Shown in pieces: positions 17,582 to 25,836 of a stretch of 64,000 nucleotides of DNA (positions are counted from its first letter, which is position 1; each line of letters opens with the position of its first letter). The notes under the pieces are model-generated. The model saw nothing but the letters and a program-made list of their open reading frames with translations, did no database searches and was not told where the DNA came from. The stretch comes from Schaalia hyovaginalis (GTDB lineage Bacteria; Actinomycetota; Actinomycetes; Actinomycetales; Actinomycetaceae). The position numbers and the translations under genes are program-made. Where the stretch lies: the NCBI RefSeq assembly GCF_014208035.1, contig NZ_JACHMK010000001.1:744001-808000 (forward strand). Direction: 5' to 3'.

Positions 17582-18883
17582 ATGGACGCCACCAATGACG
17601 CGCGCCTGACCCAGGCAGAGCGCCTCGAAGCCCTGAAGGCCGCGATCCGAGGCGAGGCCTTCCCCGATTGGGTCGCCGAATCGAACAACCACATTCACAC
17701 GTGCTACTCCTTCAGCCCCTACACGCCGACGGAGGCCGCGCTGCGCGCCCGTCGCGCAGGGCTGCGCGTCGTCGGCTCGGTGGACCACGATTCCATCGGA
17801 GCCGCGGCCGAGATGACCGCCGCCTGCCGCGCCCTCGGCATGGGGTCGGTCACCGGCTTCGAGATCCGGGCCTTCTTCGACCCGGACGGCCCCTTCGCGA
17901 CCCGCAAGCTCAACAATCCGGACTCCGAGGGCGTCGCCTACATGACCGTGCAGGGCGTTCCCGCCCCCGCGCGCGAGAAGGTCGCCGAGTGGCTCGCGCC
18001 GAAGCGCGCCGCACGCCTCGAACGGACCCTGAAGATGGCCGCCGCCGCGAACGGGATCCTCGAAGGGCTCGGCCTCGATCCCTTCGACCCGCAGGCCGAC
18101 ATGGTCGGCATCTCCCAGTACGACAACGGGGGCGGCATCACCGAGCGCCATCTGCTCGCCGCGATGGCGACCTCGCTCATCAAGGGCTTCGGCCGCGGCC
18201 CCTCCCTGATCGGGGGCCTGGAGAAGATGGGGGTTTCGATTCCCCCCACCCTGGTCGGCGCCCTCGGCGACGCCGACAACCCGCATCTCATGTTCGACCT
18301 CCTCGGCCTGCTCAAGGCCGAATACCTCGATCGGATCTACATCCAGCCCGGCGACGAGCTCCCGACGGCCGCCGAGGTCGTCGCCTTCGCCGATTCGATC
18401 GGCGCGATCGCCACTTACGCCTACCTCGGCGACGTGTCGGCCTCGCCCACGGGCGACAAGAAGGCCGAGAAGTTCGAGGACGAGTTCCTCGACGAGCTCT
18501 TCGAGAAGCTGGAGGAGCTCGGTCTGCGCGCCGTCACCTACATGCCGCCGCGCAACACTGCCGCCCAGCTCGCGCGCATCCACGAGCTCGCGCTCAAGCA
18601 CGGCATGCTCGAGATCTCCGGCGTCGACATCAACCAGCCCCGCCAGCAGTTCAACTGCCCTGAACTGCGCGCCCCCGAGTTCGCCGACCTCAACGAGGCG
18701 ACGTGGGCGATGGTCGCCCACGAGGCCCTGAGCTCCATCGACCCCGGGCTCCATCTGCTCGGCTCGGGGCGCATGAGCCCCGAACGCCTGGCCGAGCGCA
18801 TCGCGGACTACGCCCCCCTGGGCCGCGCGATCGCCGATGGCGCCGACCCCGCAGAACTCGCCGCAACGGCCCCCAGGGCCTGA
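17582..18883 (+). CDS. PHP-domain metal-dependent hydrolase
   Basis: This 433-residue protein has an N-terminal PHP metal-binding signature: His37-x-His39 in NNHIHTCYSFSPYTP and Asp68-His69-Asp70 in GSVDHDS, followed by VTGFEIRAFF. PHP enzymes hydrolyse phosphoester bonds on small molecules or nucleic acids, but this long version is not a recognised polymerase, histidinol-phosphatase or RNase AM form. It sits between the E1 and SDR genes, so it probably removes phosphate from, or otherwise processes, a pathway intermediate. The ATG at 17582 follows a GAGGAA site. The real substrate is unknown. Confidence 0.75.
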   Translation: MDATNDARLTQAERLEALKAAIRGEAFPDWVAESNNHIHTCYSFSPYTPTEAALRARRAGLRVVGSVDHDSIGAAAEMTAACRALGMGSVTGFEIRAFFDPDGPFATRKLNNPDSEGVAYMTVQGVPAPAREKVAEWLAPKRAARLERTLKMAAAANGILEGLGLDPFDPQADMVGISQYDNGGGITERHLLAAMATSLIKGFGRGPSLIGGLEKMGVSIPPTLVGALGDADNPHLMFDLLGLLKAEYLDRIYIQPGDELPTAAEVVAFADSIGAIATYAYLGDVSASPTGDKKAEKFEDEFLDELFEKLEELGLRAVTYMPPRNTAAQLARIHELALKHGMLEISGVDINQPRQQFNCPELRAPEFADLNEATWAMVAHEALSSIDPGLHLLGSGRMSPERLAERIADYAPLGRAIADGADPAELAATAPRA

Positions 18884-18943
18884 GCGGTCACGCACAGTAC
18901 TCCGGCCGATCATCGCTGTCGGCCCGCCACGGAAGGACACATC

Positions 18944-19960
18944 ATGACTCATGCGCCCCTCGTCAGGGGACTCTTCCTGGGTGCGCTTGCCCGCCCGGTG
19001 ATCGTCCGCGCCACGCAGGCTCCCGCGGCCCTCGACCTCGGCGACGATCCGCGCGCCATCGACCCCGCCTCCCTGGCCGGGACCGATCTGCCCGTCGTCG
19101 TCTCCGTCGGAGGCGAGACCTATGAGGTCACCGGCCAGGCCGTTTCCGACCGGGCCATCACCGGCCGTGTCGCCCTCGTCACCGGCGGGGCGCAGGGCTT
19201 CGGCGCAGAGATCGCCAAGGGCCTGGTCGACCAGGGCTGCTTCGTCTACATCGCCGACCTCAACGCCGAGGGCGCGAGCGCGAAGGCCGCCGAACTCGGT
19301 GAACTCGCCCACCCGATCGCCGTCAACGTGGCCGACGAGGACTCGGTTTCGGCGATGGTCGAAGAGATCGAGCGCGTGACGGGCGGTCTCGACCTCGTCG
19401 TCTCGAACGCGGGCATCGTCCGCGCCGGCTCCGTCCTCGAGCAGGACACCGCCGCCTTCCGCCTGTCGACCGACATCAACTACGTCGCCTTCTTCCTCGT
19501 GACGAAACACCTCGGCGGCCTCCTGGCCCGTCAGTACGAGACTTCGGGCGGATGGCTCACCGACATCATCCAGATCAACTCGAAGTCCGGACTCGTCGGC
19601 TCGAACAAGAACGCCGCCTACGCGGGCTCGAAGTTCGGGGGCATCGGCCTCGTCCAGTCCTTCGCCCTCGAGCTCGTCGAGCACGGCGTGAAGGTGAACG
19701 CGATCTGCCCGGGCAACTTCTACGACGGGCCGCTGTGGTCCGACCCGGTCAAGGGCCTCTTCGTCCAGTACCTCGAGTCGGGCAAGGTCCCCGGCGCGAC
19801 GACCGTCGAAGAGGTGAAGGAGGCCTATGTCTCGAAGGTCCCGATGCGCCGCGGTGCGAACGGACTCGACGTGCTCCGCGCGATCTTCTACCTCGTCGAA
19901 CAGGCCTATGAGACCGGCCAGGCCCTGCCGGTGACCGGCGGCCAGGTCATGCTCAACTGA
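18944..19960 (+). CDS. Short-chain dehydrogenase, sorbitol-6-phosphate-dehydrogenase-like, with N-terminal extension
   Basis: This protein has 338 residues; the SDR core begins near residue 74 (GRVALVTGGAQGFGAEIAKGL). The core carries the NAD-binding TGGAQGFG, VSNAGI, the catalytic Ser region INSKSG and YAGSKFGG with the catalytic Tyr-Lys. The C-terminal half (GNFYDGPLW, SKVPMRRG, GQALPVTGGQVML) is that of the SrlD branch, which oxidises sorbitol 6-phosphate-like polyol phosphates. The first 73 residues have no counterpart in ordinary SDRs and are not a signal peptide. Substrate assignment is by family only. Confidence 0.82.
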   Translation: MTHAPLVRGLFLGALARPVIVRATQAPAALDLGDDPRAIDPASLAGTDLPVVVSVGGETYEVTGQAVSDRAITGRVALVTGGAQGFGAEIAKGLVDQGCFVYIADLNAEGASAKAAELGELAHPIAVNVADEDSVSAMVEEIERVTGGLDLVVSNAGIVRAGSVLEQDTAAFRLSTDINYVAFFLVTKHLGGLLARQYETSGGWLTDIIQINSKSGLVGSNKNAAYAGSKFGGIGLVQSFALELVEHGVKVNAICPGNFYDGPLWSDPVKGLFVQYLESGKVPGATTVEEVKEAYVSKVPMRRGANGLDVLRAIFYLVEQAYETGQALPVTGGQVMLN

Positions 19961-20039
19961 CGCTCGAGCGCCGACCGGCCATCGGGCGGCGCGCACCCCA
20001 CAGGCGATACCGCCCCCACCTCCAAGCGAAGGACGCGAC

Positions 20040-21650
20040 ATGCCCACCTATCCCGAATCGCAGTACGCAATCCAGATCGTCGGCAAGGACGAGTTCATCG
20101 TCAACGATCGCAAGCCGATCGATCCGGTCGGCCCGCATCAGATGATGCTCGAGGTCGAGGCCTGCGGCATCTGCTTCTCCGATACGAAGCTCCTCCACCA
20201 GTTCGATTCGCACCCGCGCAAGTCGGAGGTGATCGCGGGCATCGATCTCGAGGCCCTCGCTGAGATCCCCGGCTATCGCCCCGGAACCCAGCCGACGACC
20301 CCCGGGCACGAGCCGGTCGCCCGCGTCGTCGAGGTCGGTGAGAAGGTCACGCACTTCAAGGTCGGCGACCGCGTCCTCGTCCAGGCGGACTGGAAGCACC
20401 TGCGGACCGCGAAGTCGAACGGGGCCTTCGGGTACAACTTCGACGGCGCCCTCGAGGAGTTCGTCGTCGTCGACGAGCGCTGCGTCGTATCGCCCGAGGG
20501 CGAGGAGTTCCTCATCCACGTCAGCGATGGCCCCTCGGCGGCGGCCGTCGGCCTCATCGAGCCCTGGGCGACGGTCGAGGGCTCCTACGCGTGGGCCGAA
20601 CGCGATCACATCGCCGACGGGGGCGCGCTCCTGGTCGTGGGCGAGGGCTCCGTCGATTCGCTGACGGCCGAGCGCGCCCCCGCCTCGGTGGAGCGCGTCG
20701 AGGCCTCCGTGGCGGCGCTCGACGCCCTCGAGGGCCGGACCTTCGACGACATCGTCGCCTTCACCGCCGATCCCGAGGTCATCGAGAAGGCGTCGCTGCT
20801 GCTCGGGACCCGCTCGGTGATGTGCGTCGTCCTGAACGGTGGGACGATCTCCCGGAAGGTGTCCTTGGACATCGGCCGCGTCCACTACGACTTCATCCGC
20901 TTCTGCGGCACGACCGGGTCGGACCCGGCGGAGGGCTACGCGTGGATCCCCGCCAACGGCGATCTGCGCGAGAACGACAAGTGCGCCTTCATCGGCGCCG
21001 CGGGCCCGATGGGCGTCATGCACACGATGCGCGCCGTCACCTCGGGCGTGCCCGGGCTCAGCGTGGTCGGCACGGACCTGTCGGATGAGCGCCTCGAGAA
21101 CCTCAAGAAGGTCGTCGGCCCGACCGCTGAGAAGAACGGCGTTCCGCTGGAGATCCTCAACACCTCGACGAGCCCCCTCGAGTACGGCTACACCTACGTC
21201 ACCTGCCTGGTGCCCGTGCCGCCGCTCGTGTCCCAGGCGGTCGACATGTGCGCCGAGGGCGCGATCCTCAACGCCTTCGCCGGCATCCCGGCGGGGACCT
21301 TCGGCGATTTCGACCTCCAGGGCATCATCGAACGCAGGATCTTCATGCTCGGCACCTCCGGCTCGGATGTGTCCGATATGCGCACGGTCCTGCGCAAGAT
21401 CGAGGCGGGGATCATCGACACGACGATCTCGCTGTGGGCGGTCACCGGCATGGCCGGGTTCGGCGATGCGATCAACGCGGTGATGGATCGGACCTCGGGC
21501 GGCAAGATCATGGTCTTCCCGAAGCTCCACGATCTCGGTCTGACGCCGGTGTCCGAGCTCGCCGAGAAGTTCCCCGAGGTCGCGGCGAAGCTGGAGAACG
21601 GCTTGTGGACCAAGGCGAGCGAGGAGGCGCTGCTCGCGACGGCGAAGTGA
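20040..21650 (+). CDS. Large zinc-type (MDR) dehydrogenase with two Rossmann-like segments
   Basis: This protein has 536 residues, against about 350 for ordinary medium-chain dehydrogenases. The N-terminal GroES-like domain shows the catalytic zinc region EACGICFSD (Cys42, Asp48) and PGHEPVARVVEVGEKVTHFKVGD. Residues 190-300 look like a worn Rossmann domain (ALLVVGEGSVD, then FDDIVAFTADPEVI and SVMCVVLNGGT). An intact nucleotide motif follows at about 322 (CAFIGAAGPMGVMHTM), with a second full C-terminal half. It resembles SorE/L-sorbose-1-phosphate-reductase-like enzymes. It is the last gene of the deoR operon. Confidence 0.75.
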   Translation: MPTYPESQYAIQIVGKDEFIVNDRKPIDPVGPHQMMLEVEACGICFSDTKLLHQFDSHPRKSEVIAGIDLEALAEIPGYRPGTQPTTPGHEPVARVVEVGEKVTHFKVGDRVLVQADWKHLRTAKSNGAFGYNFDGALEEFVVVDERCVVSPEGEEFLIHVSDGPSAAAVGLIEPWATVEGSYAWAERDHIADGGALLVVGEGSVDSLTAERAPASVERVEASVAALDALEGRTFDDIVAFTADPEVIEKASLLLGTRSVMCVVLNGGTISRKVSLDIGRVHYDFIRFCGTTGSDPAEGYAWIPANGDLRENDKCAFIGAAGPMGVMHTMRAVTSGVPGLSVVGTDLSDERLENLKKVVGPTAEKNGVPLEILNTSTSPLEYGYTYVTCLVPVPPLVSQAVDMCAEGAILNAFAGIPAGTFGDFDLQGIIERRIFMLGTSGSDVSDMRTVLRKIEAGIIDTTISLWAVTGMAGFGDAINAVMDRTSGGKIMVFPKLHDLGLTPVSELAEKFPEVAAKLENGLWTKASEEALLATAK

Positions 21651-21693
21651 GCGTCATCGTCTGAGCCTTCAGTCTGAGCCTTCGGGCGCTTGC

Positions 21694-21724
21694 GGCCCCG
21701 TCCTCGTCGAGCGAGGGCGGGGCC
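21694..21724 (+). terminator. Hairpin terminator of the deoR operon
   Basis: A 13-bp stem (21694-21706 with 21712-21724, one G-T pair) follows the last dehydrogenase gene and precedes the convergent gene ending at 21756. It can serve both strands. Confidence 0.7.
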
Positions 21725-21755
21725 GAGGGCTTCGCCGGGCGGGCGGGAAAGCGCG

Positions 21756-23603
21756 CTATCTCAAGAAGAAGGCTTCGGCGAGGAGTTCGAGTTCGGAGGA
21801 GAGGGCCCGTTCGGCGAGGACCCTCGACATCTGGACCGGGTGGTCGGTGATGACCCCGTCGGCGGATGAGGCGGCGAAGCGGCGCATCGAGTCCTCGGAG
21901 TTGACGGTCCAGACGAAGACCTTCTTGCCGGCGGCGTGCGCCGAGTCGACGAGGGATTCGGAGAAGACCCCTTCTTCCATCACGAGGTGGTCGGAGGGGA
22001 TGCCCGCGGGGTCGCCGAAGGAGAAGAAGTAGAGGTAGCCGGTCGCGAGTTCGGGCAGGGCCGCCTCGATGACGCGGATGAGGTCGAGGTCGAGCGAGAG
22101 GAGGACGACCTGATCCTTCATCCCGCGAACCCGGATCATCTCGGCGACGTCCTCGGCCATGCGGCGATCCGCGGTGGAGCCCTTGAGCTCGATGAACAGC
22201 CCGATGCGGTCCTTCGCGGCGTCGAGCATCTCCTCCAGGGAGGCGACGGGGCGCGAGGGGGAGCCGGGGGTGAAGGCGTTGGCGATCGAGAGCGACCGGA
22301 TCTCCTCCAGGCTTATCTCCTGCGCCGAAGAGGGGCGTCCCGCGACGCGCGAGAAGGTGTTGTCATGGTTGATGACGTAGTGGCCGTCGCGGGTGCGCTG
22401 GACGTCGATCTCCGCCCAGGCCACGCCTTCGCGAATCGCTCCTTCGAGGCCGGCGAGAGAGTTCTCCGCGTCGAGGTCGCCGCCCGCGCGGTGTGCGACG
22501 ATCTGCATCTCCTCGCTGCCGCTCGCGCCCTTCGCCTCGGCGCTGAGCGCCCCGGATGCGAGGAGCGCGCAGGAGGCGATGAGGAGGACGAGGGCGGAGA
22601 AGCCGAGTGCGAGGAGGCGCCTCAGAGCGCGGCCCCCGTCCGGATGCGGCGTCGTCGTGGCGCGAGGGGCGAGCTCAGGGGCTTCGCGGCGGGCGAAGCG
22701 CCGGACGACCACGCGGAGCTGCAGGGGGACTGCGATGAGGAGCAGGAGGAGCGGCAGGCCCGTGAAGAGGCCGCCGAGGAAGAGCAGGGAGAAGCGCTCG
22801 AAGGAGGCGGAAGCGGGGAAGAGGGAGGCGAGCATGCTCGTCCCTCCCGTTGCCAGGCCGATGAGGAGCAGGGAGCCGAGAAGGAAGGGGGCGCCGAGGA
22901 GGAGGGCGTCGAGGAGGAGTCCTTTCCAGTCGGCGCTGACGAAGCGGATCGAGGCGAGCATCGCGCGGCCGGGGGTGAGGTTCTTCATGAGCATCGCGGG
23001 GATCGTCGCGATGAGGAGGAAGGCGAGAAGGCCGATCGTGATGAGGGCGGCTCCGTAGAGGGCGGAATGGAGGCGGTTGCCGGCGATCGCCTCGGTGACG
23101 AAGGCGGGGACTTCGAGCCAGTCGAGTGCTTCGATTCGCGGTCCGATCCGCACGAGCGGCGCGATGACGAGGATGTAGGGGATGAGGAGCAGGGCGCTCG
23201 GGTGGAGGAGGCGGGGGAAGGCCCTGAGGGCCGCGAGCAGGAGGGTCCGCGCGTTCGGAACGGGTCTTCCTTCGAGGCGGGCCTGAGCGGCGACGACGTA
23301 GGCGACGACGTCGAGAACGAGGAGGAGGGCCGCCAGGAGGAGGGACAGGAGGATCGCCGCGAAGCCCTGGGCGCTCAGCAGGAAGCCGCGCGCATCCCCG
23401 GAGGTGAATGCGGCCCGTCCGCTCCTCGCGAGCAGGAAGGTGAGGGCGATCCGGTACGCGGGGAGGAGGATGAGCAGCGCGATCGATTTGGAGAGCGCGA
23501 TGTAGCGCAGGTAGAGCCACAGATCGAGGCTGAGACCGCCGAAGAGGAGCGGCAGCCGGCCGAGGTATCGACGCGGTTTCGAGGAGGGGGACGTGTGCGG
23601 CAC
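21756..23603 (-). CDS. Membrane-anchored glycerophosphodiester phosphodiesterase
   Basis: This 615-residue protein has an N-terminal half of about seven to nine hydrophobic segments, of the GDPD membrane-domain type (LLFGGLSLDLWLYLRYIALSKS...), and a C-terminal GDPD catalytic domain from about residue 365. Catalytic motifs are VAHRAGG, ENSLAGLEGAI, AEIDVQRTRDG and HDNTFSRVAG. It should hydrolyse glycerophosphodiesters, or teichoic-acid-like polymers, at the outer membrane face to give glycerol 3-phosphate. It is transcribed alone, convergent to the deoR operon. Confidence 0.88.
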   Translation of the reverse strand: MPHTSPSSKPRRYLGRLPLLFGGLSLDLWLYLRYIALSKSIALLILLPAYRIALTFLLARSGRAAFTSGDARGFLLSAQGFAAILLSLLLAALLLVLDVVAYVVAAQARLEGRPVPNARTLLLAALRAFPRLLHPSALLLIPYILVIAPLVRIGPRIEALDWLEVPAFVTEAIAGNRLHSALYGAALITIGLLAFLLIATIPAMLMKNLTPGRAMLASIRFVSADWKGLLLDALLLGAPFLLGSLLLIGLATGGTSMLASLFPASASFERFSLLFLGGLFTGLPLLLLLIAVPLQLRVVVRRFARREAPELAPRATTTPHPDGGRALRRLLALGFSALVLLIASCALLASGALSAEAKGASGSEEMQIVAHRAGGDLDAENSLAGLEGAIREGVAWAEIDVQRTRDGHYVINHDNTFSRVAGRPSSAQEISLEEIRSLSIANAFTPGSPSRPVASLEEMLDAAKDRIGLFIELKGSTADRRMAEDVAEMIRVRGMKDQVVLLSLDLDLIRVIEAALPELATGYLYFFSFGDPAGIPSDHLVMEEGVFSESLVDSAHAAGKKVFVWTVNSEDSMRRFAASSADGVITDHPVQMSRVLAERALSSELELLAEAFFLR

Positions 23604-23713
23604 GGGCGTTTGTCTCCGGGTGGGCGGCGTGAGGGCGGGTTTCGATGCTACTCGAGGAGGGTGTTTCGTCGCGATCGTCTTCGACGAGGGCGATCGTATT
23701 GCTCCTCGTGAAA

Positions 23714-23747
23714 CGGCCCCGTCCTCGTCATCGACGAGGAGGGGGCC
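23714..23747 (-). terminator. Hairpin terminator after the AGCS symporter gene
   Basis: The stem pairs CGGCCCCGTCCTCGT with ACGAGGAGGGGGCCG with one mismatch around a 4-nt loop. It lies downstream of the minus-strand symporter gene ending at 23796. Confidence 0.6.
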
Positions 23748-23795
23748 GTTGAGGGCTTCAGGGCGAATGCCCTTGTCATCGCCCGCAGTGGGGGC

Positions 23796-25238
23796 TCACT
23801 GCCAGTAGTCGAGCTTCTCGGCGATGCCGATGTCCGCCGAGTGGAAGACCGGGTCCTTGCCTTCGCGACGCTGCTTGGCGTAGTCGTTGGCGGCGTCGAA
23901 GGCCTTCTTGCCGAGGATGAGGATGACGGGCAGGTTGATGAACGCCATGAGGCCCATGAGGATGTCGCCGATGTTCCAGGCGAGGGCGAACTCGAGGAGG
24001 GCGCCCGCGAAGACGAGGAGCGAGGCGACGGTTCGGAAGATCTGGAGCGCCCAGATCGGGATCTGGCGGTCGCCGGCGAGGAATCGGAGGTTGACCTCCG
24101 CGTAGTAGAAGTTGCCGATGATCGTCGTGAATCCGAAGAGGAGCAGGGCGAAGGAGGTGAAGGGCACGGCGAATCCGCCGAGGGCCGTCGCCATCGACTG
24201 CGCGACGAGGGGAGCGCCCTTGAGCTCCTCACTGCCCTGGACGCCGGAGGAGAGGATGACGAAGGCGGTGATCGTGCAGATGACCATCGTGTCGATGAAC
24301 ACGGAGAGCATCTGGACGAGGCCCTGCTTGACCGGGTGCGAGACGGAGGCGGTGGCTGCGGCGTTCGGCGCGGAACCGACACCGGCTTCGTTGGAGTAGA
24401 GGCCGCGCTTGATGCCGTGCATCATCGCAGAGCCCGCGAAGCCGCCGAAGATCGCCTGGAAGTCGAAGGCGGACTTGAAGATCTGGCTGAACATCGCCGG
24501 GATGTTCTGGTAGTTGAAGATGATGACGATGATGCCCGCGATCAGGTAGATGACGGCCATGATCGGAACGAGGACGCCCGCGACGTTGGTGAGGCGGCGC
24601 GTTCCGCCGAAGATGGAGATCGCCATCGCGATGGCGAGAACAGCGCCGAGGGCGTAGGGGGTCCACGAGGCGTGGAACCAGGAGTACTGGGTGAAGGCGT
24701 CGACGACGTTGAAGGAGGCGAGCATGTTGAAGCCGCCCATGTAGGTGAGGATGAGGGCGATGGCGAATACGACTGCGAGCCAGCGCTGTTTGAGGGCGAT
24801 CTGGATGTAGTAGGCCGGGCCGCCGATGGAGTGGTCGTCCTTGCCGTGCCCGCGCTTCTTGTAGATCTGGGCGAGGGTCGATTCGACGAAGGCGGAGGCG
24901 CCGCCGAGGGTGGCGATGACCCACATCCAGAAGACCGCTCCTGCGCCGCCCAGTGCGATGGCGGTTCCGACGCCCGCGATGTTGCCGATGCCGACGCGCG
25001 AGGCGGTCGAGACCATGAGGGCGCGGAAGGAGGAGACCTCGTCCTTCTCGTGGGGCGGTTCGGTGACGACGCGGACGGCTTCGCTAAACATCCGCAGCGG
25101 CAGGGCGCGTGAACGGATGAAGAAGTAGAGTCCTGCGCCGATGAGCAGGATCACGAGGATGTAGGTGTAGAGCGCGTCGGAGACGAGCGTGAGGTAGCCG
25201 TTGATGATGTCGCTCAACGTTTTCGGTTCAGAAGACAT
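23796..25238 (-). CDS. AGCS-family alanine/glycine:cation symporter
   Basis: This 480-residue integral membrane protein has about ten to twelve hydrophobic segments. Family marks are FRALMVSTASRVGIGNIAGVGTAI, FWMWVIATLGGASAFVESTLAQIYK, GGPAYYIQIAL and KRGLYSNEAGVGSAPNAAATA. It couples Na+ or H+ flow to uptake of alanine or glycine. It is monocistronic and carries a short charged C-terminal tail. Confidence 0.92.
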   Translation of the reverse strand: MSSEPKTLSDIINGYLTLVSDALYTYILVILLIGAGLYFFIRSRALPLRMFSEAVRVVTEPPHEKDEVSSFRALMVSTASRVGIGNIAGVGTAIALGGAGAVFWMWVIATLGGASAFVESTLAQIYKKRGHGKDDHSIGGPAYYIQIALKQRWLAVVFAIALILTYMGGFNMLASFNVVDAFTQYSWFHASWTPYALGAVLAIAMAISIFGGTRRLTNVAGVLVPIMAVIYLIAGIIVIIFNYQNIPAMFSQIFKSAFDFQAIFGGFAGSAMMHGIKRGLYSNEAGVGSAPNAAATASVSHPVKQGLVQMLSVFIDTMVICTITAFVILSSGVQGSEELKGAPLVAQSMATALGGFAVPFTSFALLLFGFTTIIGNFYYAEVNLRFLAGDRQIPIWALQIFRTVASLLVFAGALLEFALAWNIGDILMGLMAFINLPVILILGKKAFDAANDYAKQRREGKDPVFHSADIGIAEKLDYWQ

Positions 25239-25340
25239 GATCGATCTCTTGACTGAAGATGGGGGTCGCCGGAAGTGTGGCGACGATGACCCGCTTACTG
25301 TACCGGAATGGTCAAGGGTGGGTCACGTTTTTCCATTTCG

Positions 25341-25370
25341 ATGACCATAGGCGCTCTTGCCTTTGGTCAT
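25341..25370. terminator. Hairpin between symporter and CstR-like genes
   Basis: A 12-bp stem with one mismatch (25341-25352 with 25359-25370) has a 6-nt loop. It lies downstream of the regulator gene (which ends at 25409, minus strand) and upstream of the symporter start. The T-richer side is on the + strand. Confidence 0.4.
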
Positions 25371-25408
25371 TTCTTCATTGACGAGGGCGATGCCATCCGG
25401 GACCGGGG

Positions 25409-25699
25409 TCAGGCGAGTGAGAGGAAGAGCCTTTCGAGCTCGCCCACCTTCTCGCGGGTGCCGTCGTCGTTGAGGCAGTCGCGCATGGCGCCGGAGATGA
25501 TGGAGAAGCCCGCGCGTTGGAGGGCGGAGTTGACGGCCGCGAGCTGGGTGACGATGTCGCGGCACTCCTTCTCCTCTTCGATGGCGCGGATGACCGCGTC
25601 GAGTTGGCCGCGTGCGCGCTTGAGCCGGTTGAGGACTTTGCGCCTCGCGGCTTCGCGTTCGGCCTCGTCGTCCTGGGGGAGGGGGGACTCGGTGTTCAC
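25409..25699 (-). CDS. CstR-like persulfide-sensing repressor (CsoR/DUF156 family)
   Basis: This 96-residue all-helical regulator matches the CsoR/RcnR/FrmR family (LNRLKRARGQLDAVIRAIEEEKECRDIVTQL). Cys46 and Cys75 are present with the CstR spacing of 29. The His that copper-sensing CsoR needs between them is absent (IISGAMRDC), which fits CstR, a sensor of reactive sulfur species through Cys-Cys polysulfide bridges. The divergent neighbour is a CoA-disulfide reductase-rhodanese, the classic CstR target type, and a CsoR-type palindrome lies between them. Confidence 0.85.
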   Translation of the reverse strand: MNTESPLPQDDEAEREAARRKVLNRLKRARGQLDAVIRAIEEEKECRDIVTQLAAVNSALQRAGFSIISGAMRDCLNDDGTREKVGELERLFLSLA

Positions 25700-25765
25700 T
25701 GCTGATGCTCCTTCGCGGTGTGGTCGTCTCCTGGTGGCGGTGCGTGGGATCCTCTGCGCGAGCCC

Positions 25766-25795
25766 TTGCTGGAAGAATACCCCCGGGGGTATGGT
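25766..25795 (+). promoter_or_regulatory. Promoter of the CoA-disulfide reductase gene
   Basis: TTGCTG (25766-25771) and TATGGT (25790-25795) are separated by 18 bp. The 16-bp palindrome at 25777-25792 fills the spacer and overlaps the -10 box, so bound repressor would block RNA polymerase. Confidence 0.55.
25777..25792. promoter_or_regulatory. CstR/CsoR-type operator
   Basis: ATACCCCCGGGGGTAT is a perfect 16-bp palindrome, with the ATACCC/GGGTAT arms found in operators of the CsoR family. Confidence 0.75.
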
Positions 25796-25836
25796 CTTCT
25801 CAAGATTGTCACCGACTTGAAGGAGTCGAAGGACTC

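Noticed and set aside
25705-25836. Longer N terminus for the CoA-disulfide reductase
   Set aside because: It would translate through the promoter and operator; the FAD motif normally begins within a few residues of the start, as it does from ATG 25837.
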